Source: Dasypus novemcinctus
Taxonomy: Eukaryota; Chordata; Mammalia; Cingulata; Dasypodidae
NCBI RefSeq assembly: GCF_030445035.2
Contig: NC_080689.1
Coordinates: 27,867,278 to 27,931,277 of the forward strand
Length of the DNA stretch: 64,000 bases
Direction: 5' to 3'
Under the pieces are notes generated by a model. It was not told the origin of the DNA. It saw only the letters and a list, made by a program, of their open reading frames with translations, and searched no databases. Of the stretch, positions 62,208 to 64,000 are shown one piece after another (within the stretch, counting starts at the first letter, position 1; each line of letters starts with the position of its first letter). The position numbers and the translations under genes were made by a program.

Positions 62208-62435
62208 AGTAGCTGACATTTGCCAAAAGCTTTAAGAATAGGAAAGCGGAGCCACCTAGTTACCACTTTTGATTGTGACAACAACTCTATGAGGTAAGGA
62301 AACTTCATAGGGGAGGAAACTAGGCTTAGAGAAGAAAAACCATGGGTACAACACTGCCCAACTAAGAAGCAGCCATATTAGGACTTGAACTAGGCCTTCT
62401 ACATTCAAGGCCAATGCTTATTCATTGTGATTCTT
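62208..62435 (-). mobile_element. MIR SINE, antisense, in the SLC8A1 intron
   Basis: 'ACAACAACTCTATGAGGTAA', 'GAGGAAACTAGGCTTAGAG' and 'GGACTTGAACTAGGC'. Confidence 0.82.
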
Positions 62436-62599
62436 GCCTTTCCCTGTGCCATGGGCACCAATGGCCATTCTCAAAGCTCTCTGCGCATCAGTAATCCCAA
62501 ATAGATCTTTTCCTGGATATAAGAAAGTCATAGTCTATTACAGCAGTAGGATTAGAGTGATTTATGATTCATGATGAGTTCAGCACAGGAGTTCAGATC

Positions 62600-62765
62600 A
62601 CGTTTGGACCAGAGAGTTTCCAATCTTGCCTTTACCACTGACTGTGTGACCCTGGGCAGATTACTTAACTTCTCTGAGCCTCAATTTCCTAATCGGTGAA
62701 AGGGGGATTATAAAACCCACTTCAGAGGGCTGTTGTTAGTTGAAATGTTGTTTGCAAAAGACTTA
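62600..62765 (+). mobile_element. MIR SINE in the SLC8A1 intron
   Basis: 'ACCACTGACTGTGTGACCCT', 'CTTCTCTGAGCCTCAATTTC' and 'GAGGGCTGTTGTTAG'. Confidence 0.88.
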
Positions 62766-63419
62766 CATTCTTCTTGGTACAAAGTACAAGAGTAGTTCTC
62801 TTTAATGTTTTGGAAAGGGCATTTAAGTAGAGCAGGCTTGATCAGTTAAAGGTTGGGTTGGGATCTGAAATAGCCCCCTACTAAGTCCATAAACAGAATT
62901 TACAAGATACTCAATTTCTTGACCACGTGACTGAGCAAAAGGACTTACCAATTTCAAAGCCTTTTCATATTGAAAATACTTTGCACAGTAGGTTTATAGT
63001 ATATGTTAATACTTATTAAATTGAATTCACATATGTAAAGGCAGGTATGGCAGTTATTTTATAACTATAAGTTAGATCATCCTCTCCAGTGTTCTGAAGT
63101 CCCTGGCATACTCTGAGTATATGTGTAGGTTTTATGCATAGTAGTTGGACAAGTGTCTCCCTTCTATTGCTGCCACCCTTCCTCTGTAATCACCAATGGG
63201 CACGATACATAAAGCACGTGAGTCTCTACCAGACTGAAGATTCTCATGCTTTAAAATGGGCATGAAGGTCATTTAGGCTGCTCAGAGGCTATTGTACCTA
63301 TAGCATCACATTGTTTCTGAAAGAGAGCTGGTCACCTCTGAGGTTCCATCTCATTGCTTCTGACCTCTGCTGGTGACGGAAGGCAGGTTTTAGTTACTAT
63401 TTCATAATTAAAGAAACTA

Positions 63420-63605
63420 AGGCAAACAGCATTTCCTCTGGCCAGGCACTATGCTACACATGGTACTATACATTCTGACTCAATCCCCATTTTACAATTT
63501 GGGAAACAGTGATGTTGTGATATCAAGTCTTTCCTAGACAGAAGAACAAGAATTCTTAAACCAAGTCTTTTCATTTCAGAGCCCATGCTCTGTCCACACC
63601 ATGTT
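63420..63605 (-). mobile_element. MIR SINE, antisense, in the SLC8A1 intron
   Basis: 'GGCCAGGCACTATGCTACAC' and 'CCCATTTTACAATTTGGG' then 'AGAGCCCATGCTCTG'. Confidence 0.75.
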
Positions 63606-64000
63606 GTCCCTTCCAAGAAGATGAATGAGTTTTCCTTCCCTCTTATCCCATTTCAAGGTACACTGTTCCTTTTCCTCAGAGACTCTGAAAGAGGTTCTCA
63701 CTGAACCCTCTTTCCTGTGTCAGTGGGAGAAAAGAAAGACTGAAGAAGTCACAGGCAGTTTGTTAATCCTCCCTGGTGAAGGATTCATAATCACTCTTTC
63801 CAGTCCAATCACAGAGGCTGGAGAGTAAAAGCAAAGCAGGACCAATCTCTATGGTCTCTTGTACTTCATTATTAAGAGTTATTAGGAGTTGCCACAGCAG
63901 CAGCCTTAAAAAAATAAAGACGTTGTTATGAAGTAATTTTGCTTTTCTTTTTCAAGGACAGGCACCTGAGCAAGGAAAATAAAGCAACAAGAACACAAGG

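Larger units (their letters stand above)
61607..64000 (-). other. SLC8A1: SLC8A1 intron upstream of the last exon (runs off the window)
   Basis: No further NCX1-like coding sequence appears in any minus-strand frame here, so this is intronic. It holds several MIR copies and one MER5-like fragment, annotated separately. The rest, including about 62770-63415 and 63610-64000, shows nothing I recognise. Confidence 0.85.

Noticed and set aside
1-64000. CRISPR arrays, operons, prophage or other microbial systems
   Set aside because: No regularly spaced short repeats with unique spacers and no dense coding; the window is clearly mammalian.

Overview
This window is mammalian nuclear DNA, almost certainly from a xenarthran and most likely an armadillo. 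Several copies of a tRNA-derived SINE with a long tail look like the DAS-SINE family known from Dasypus. They sit beside lineage-specific L1 and ERVL/MaLR-type LTRs and the usual placental fossils (MIR, L2, MER5). There is no prokaryotic organisation, and almost all open reading frames are chance or transposon frames.

The one functional protein-coding segment recognised is the terminal coding exon of SLC8A1 (sodium/calcium exchanger NCX1), on the minus strand at 61228-61604. It encodes the end of the alpha-2 ion-binding repeat, the last membrane segments and the stop codon. The upstream intron fills 61605-64000. The 3' UTR runs leftwards from 61227. Its end cannot be fixed from sequence, but an unusually repeat-poor block reaches to about 44 kb, which would fit a very long 3' UTR plus conserved flank. 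A strong miR-214-type seed match lies about 110 nt after the stop.

Region by region: 1-6 kb holds MaLR-type LTRs and a long L2 remnant. 8.6-10.2 kb is an ancient repeat split by a dead RPS4 retrocopy. 11-15 kb has L2, MER5, L1 and MIR fragments. 17-21 kb is an antisense L1 keeping ORF1 and endonuclease-region remnants, interrupted by an LTR and a short SINE. 21.4-22.4 kb has an L1 3' end, a MER5 and a full-length DAS SINE with perfect 13-bp duplications. 23.8-24.6 kb is a MIR split by a solo LTR. 24.6-29.0 kb is a nearly end-to-end antisense L1 with an internal deletion: repeated 5' UTR, broken ORF1, a small piece of ORF2 and a triplicated 3' UTR. 29.9-31.3 kb has a solo LTR with perfect 5-bp duplications and a second full-length DAS SINE. 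36.1-37.4 kb has two adjacent short SINEs, then a triple nest (MER5 holding a palindromic repeat holding an LTR). 39-43.5 kb has MIR and L1 pieces. 44-61 kb is mostly unique.

The genes do not form a pathway. The window is the 3' end of one gene and the repeat-rich desert beyond it. I found no new enzymatic or defence system. The most interesting material is the architecture of the internally deleted L1, the datable nested insertions and the likely long SLC8A1 3' UTR.
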